DNA of 64,000 bases from Paenibacillus graminis (GTDB lineage: Bacteria > Bacillota > Bacilli > Paenibacillales > Paenibacillaceae). Under the pieces are notes generated by a model. That model worked only from the letters and a program-made list of their open reading frames with translations. It was not told the DNA's origin and searched no databases. Both the position numbers and the translations under genes were made by a program. Below are positions 63,631 through 64,000 of the stretch, one piece after another. Within the stretch, counting starts at the first letter, position 1. Each line of letters opens with the position of its first letter. The stretch covers positions 3,286,001-3,350,000 of the forward strand of contig NZ_CP009287.1 of NCBI RefSeq assembly GCF_000758705.1. Direction: 5' to 3'.

Positions 63631-63647
63631 GAGCAGGTGAATCCGCG

Positions 63648-64000
63648 GTGAGAGTTGTATCGGGAAGTGCAAAAGGGAGGCCTCTGAAGAGTGTTCCGGG
63701 GACCGGGACAAGACCAACTACTGATAAGGTCAAGGAAGCGATGTTCAGTATGATCGGCCCTTATTTTGATGGGGGAGCCGCATTGGATTTGTTCGCCGGG
63801 ACAGGAGGGCTTGGTATTGAAGCCTTGAGCAGGGGGATGGATCAGGCCGTTTTTGTGGATATGGAGCAAAAGAGCATTGATACGGTGCGTGCGAATCTGA
63901 AGGCTGCCAGGGTCGAAGAGCAGGCAGAGGTTTACCGCAATGATGCCGGAAGAGCGCTTAGTGCACTGGAGAAAAGGGGGCGTTCCTTCGATCTGGTCTT
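63648..64000 (+). CDS. rsmD: 16S rRNA guanine-966 N2-methyltransferase (truncated by window edge)
   Basis: GTG 63648 starts RVVSGSAKGRPLKSVPG and TRPTTDKVKEAMFSMIG; the SAM site is ALDLFAGTGGLGIEALSRG and VFVDMEQKSIDTVRANL. These are the usual N-terminal motifs of RsmD/YlbH, which methylates G966 of 16S rRNA in 30S subunits. About 117 codons are visible and the frame is open at the end of the window; the catalytic N-P-P-Y motif lies outside. It marks return to the conserved backbone. Confidence 0.92.
   Translation, partial: MRVVSGSAKGRPLKSVPGTGTRPTTDKVKEAMFSMIGPYFDGGAALDLFAGTGGLGIEALSRGMDQAVFVDMEQKSIDTVRANLKAARVEEQAEVYRNDAGRALSALEKRGRSFDLV

Overview
The window reads as chromosome of a Paenibacillus-like, spore-forming Firmicute. 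Supporting signs are strong AGGAGG ribosome sites, frequent GTG/TTG starts, a Trp T-box in front of trpS, Fur boxes of the 7-1-7 type, YtrA-type GntR/ABC operons, a YjcZ-like tiny sporulation peptide and DUF4179/DUF5643-like, PilZ and SUFU-domain proteins. The species cannot be named from the sequence alone. The window opens inside a gene (1-700) and closes inside rsmD (63648 onward).

1-11.3 kb is a sugar locus: CUT1 solute-binding lipoprotein, two permeases, LacI repressor, cytoplasmic GH3 beta-glucosidase and a 1128-aa GH94-type phosphorylase. A shared GAAACGTTTC palindrome lies before the transporter and before the GH3 gene. The gene set matches known 1,2-beta-glucan (sophoro-oligosaccharide) uptake and phosphorolysis loci. 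11.4-16.9 kb holds trpS (minus) with a complete T-box leader and promoter, a secreted DUF5050-like protein, a secreted protein with a C-terminal NADase-type glycan-binding domain, and a SUFU-domain protein.

17-22 kb is a patchwork of orphan and decaying genes: a broken membrane protein, a SUKH (SMI1/KNR4) gene with a frameshifting deletion, a beta/gamma-crystallin-like protein, and an EamA transporter whose leader carries a purine-class riboswitch with an unusual L2. 22-32 kb contains a GAF-LuxR regulator, a lipoprotein, a PilZ protein, a striking AraC-regulator/siderophore-binding-lipoprotein fusion with a Fur box inside the reading frame, an LCMT-type methyltransferase, gdhA, ddh, a Crp/Fnr remnant, an esterase lipoprotein and a sensor-domain membrane protein. 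33-36.5 kb is an iron module (Btr-like regulator, Fur box, siderophore-binding lipoprotein, FhuF-like reductase) flanked by a 46-bp imperfect direct repeat that duplicates the 3' end of the adjacent sulfurtransferase gene.

36.8-49.4 kb holds the sulfurtransferase, an ECF sigma/anti-sigma pair, an APH-family kinase without a normal start, a five-gene ABC/GntR operon, a second PilZ protein, an orphan holin, small secreted or spore-type proteins, a stalk-domain hydrolase and cysK.

49.4-63.3 kb is an AT-richer accessory region. Its core (about 51.9-58.5 kb) is a degraded early module of a prophage (ParB-like, ORF6C, replication/HNH-like, tiny genes, YopX fragment) with no structural genes. Around it lie duplicated and decaying host-type genes: three copies of one C-terminal domain and two copies of a 72-aa protein. 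Two tiny membrane peptides with basic tails lie antisense inside the phage module. The chromosome backbone resumes at rsmD, which has a structured leader.
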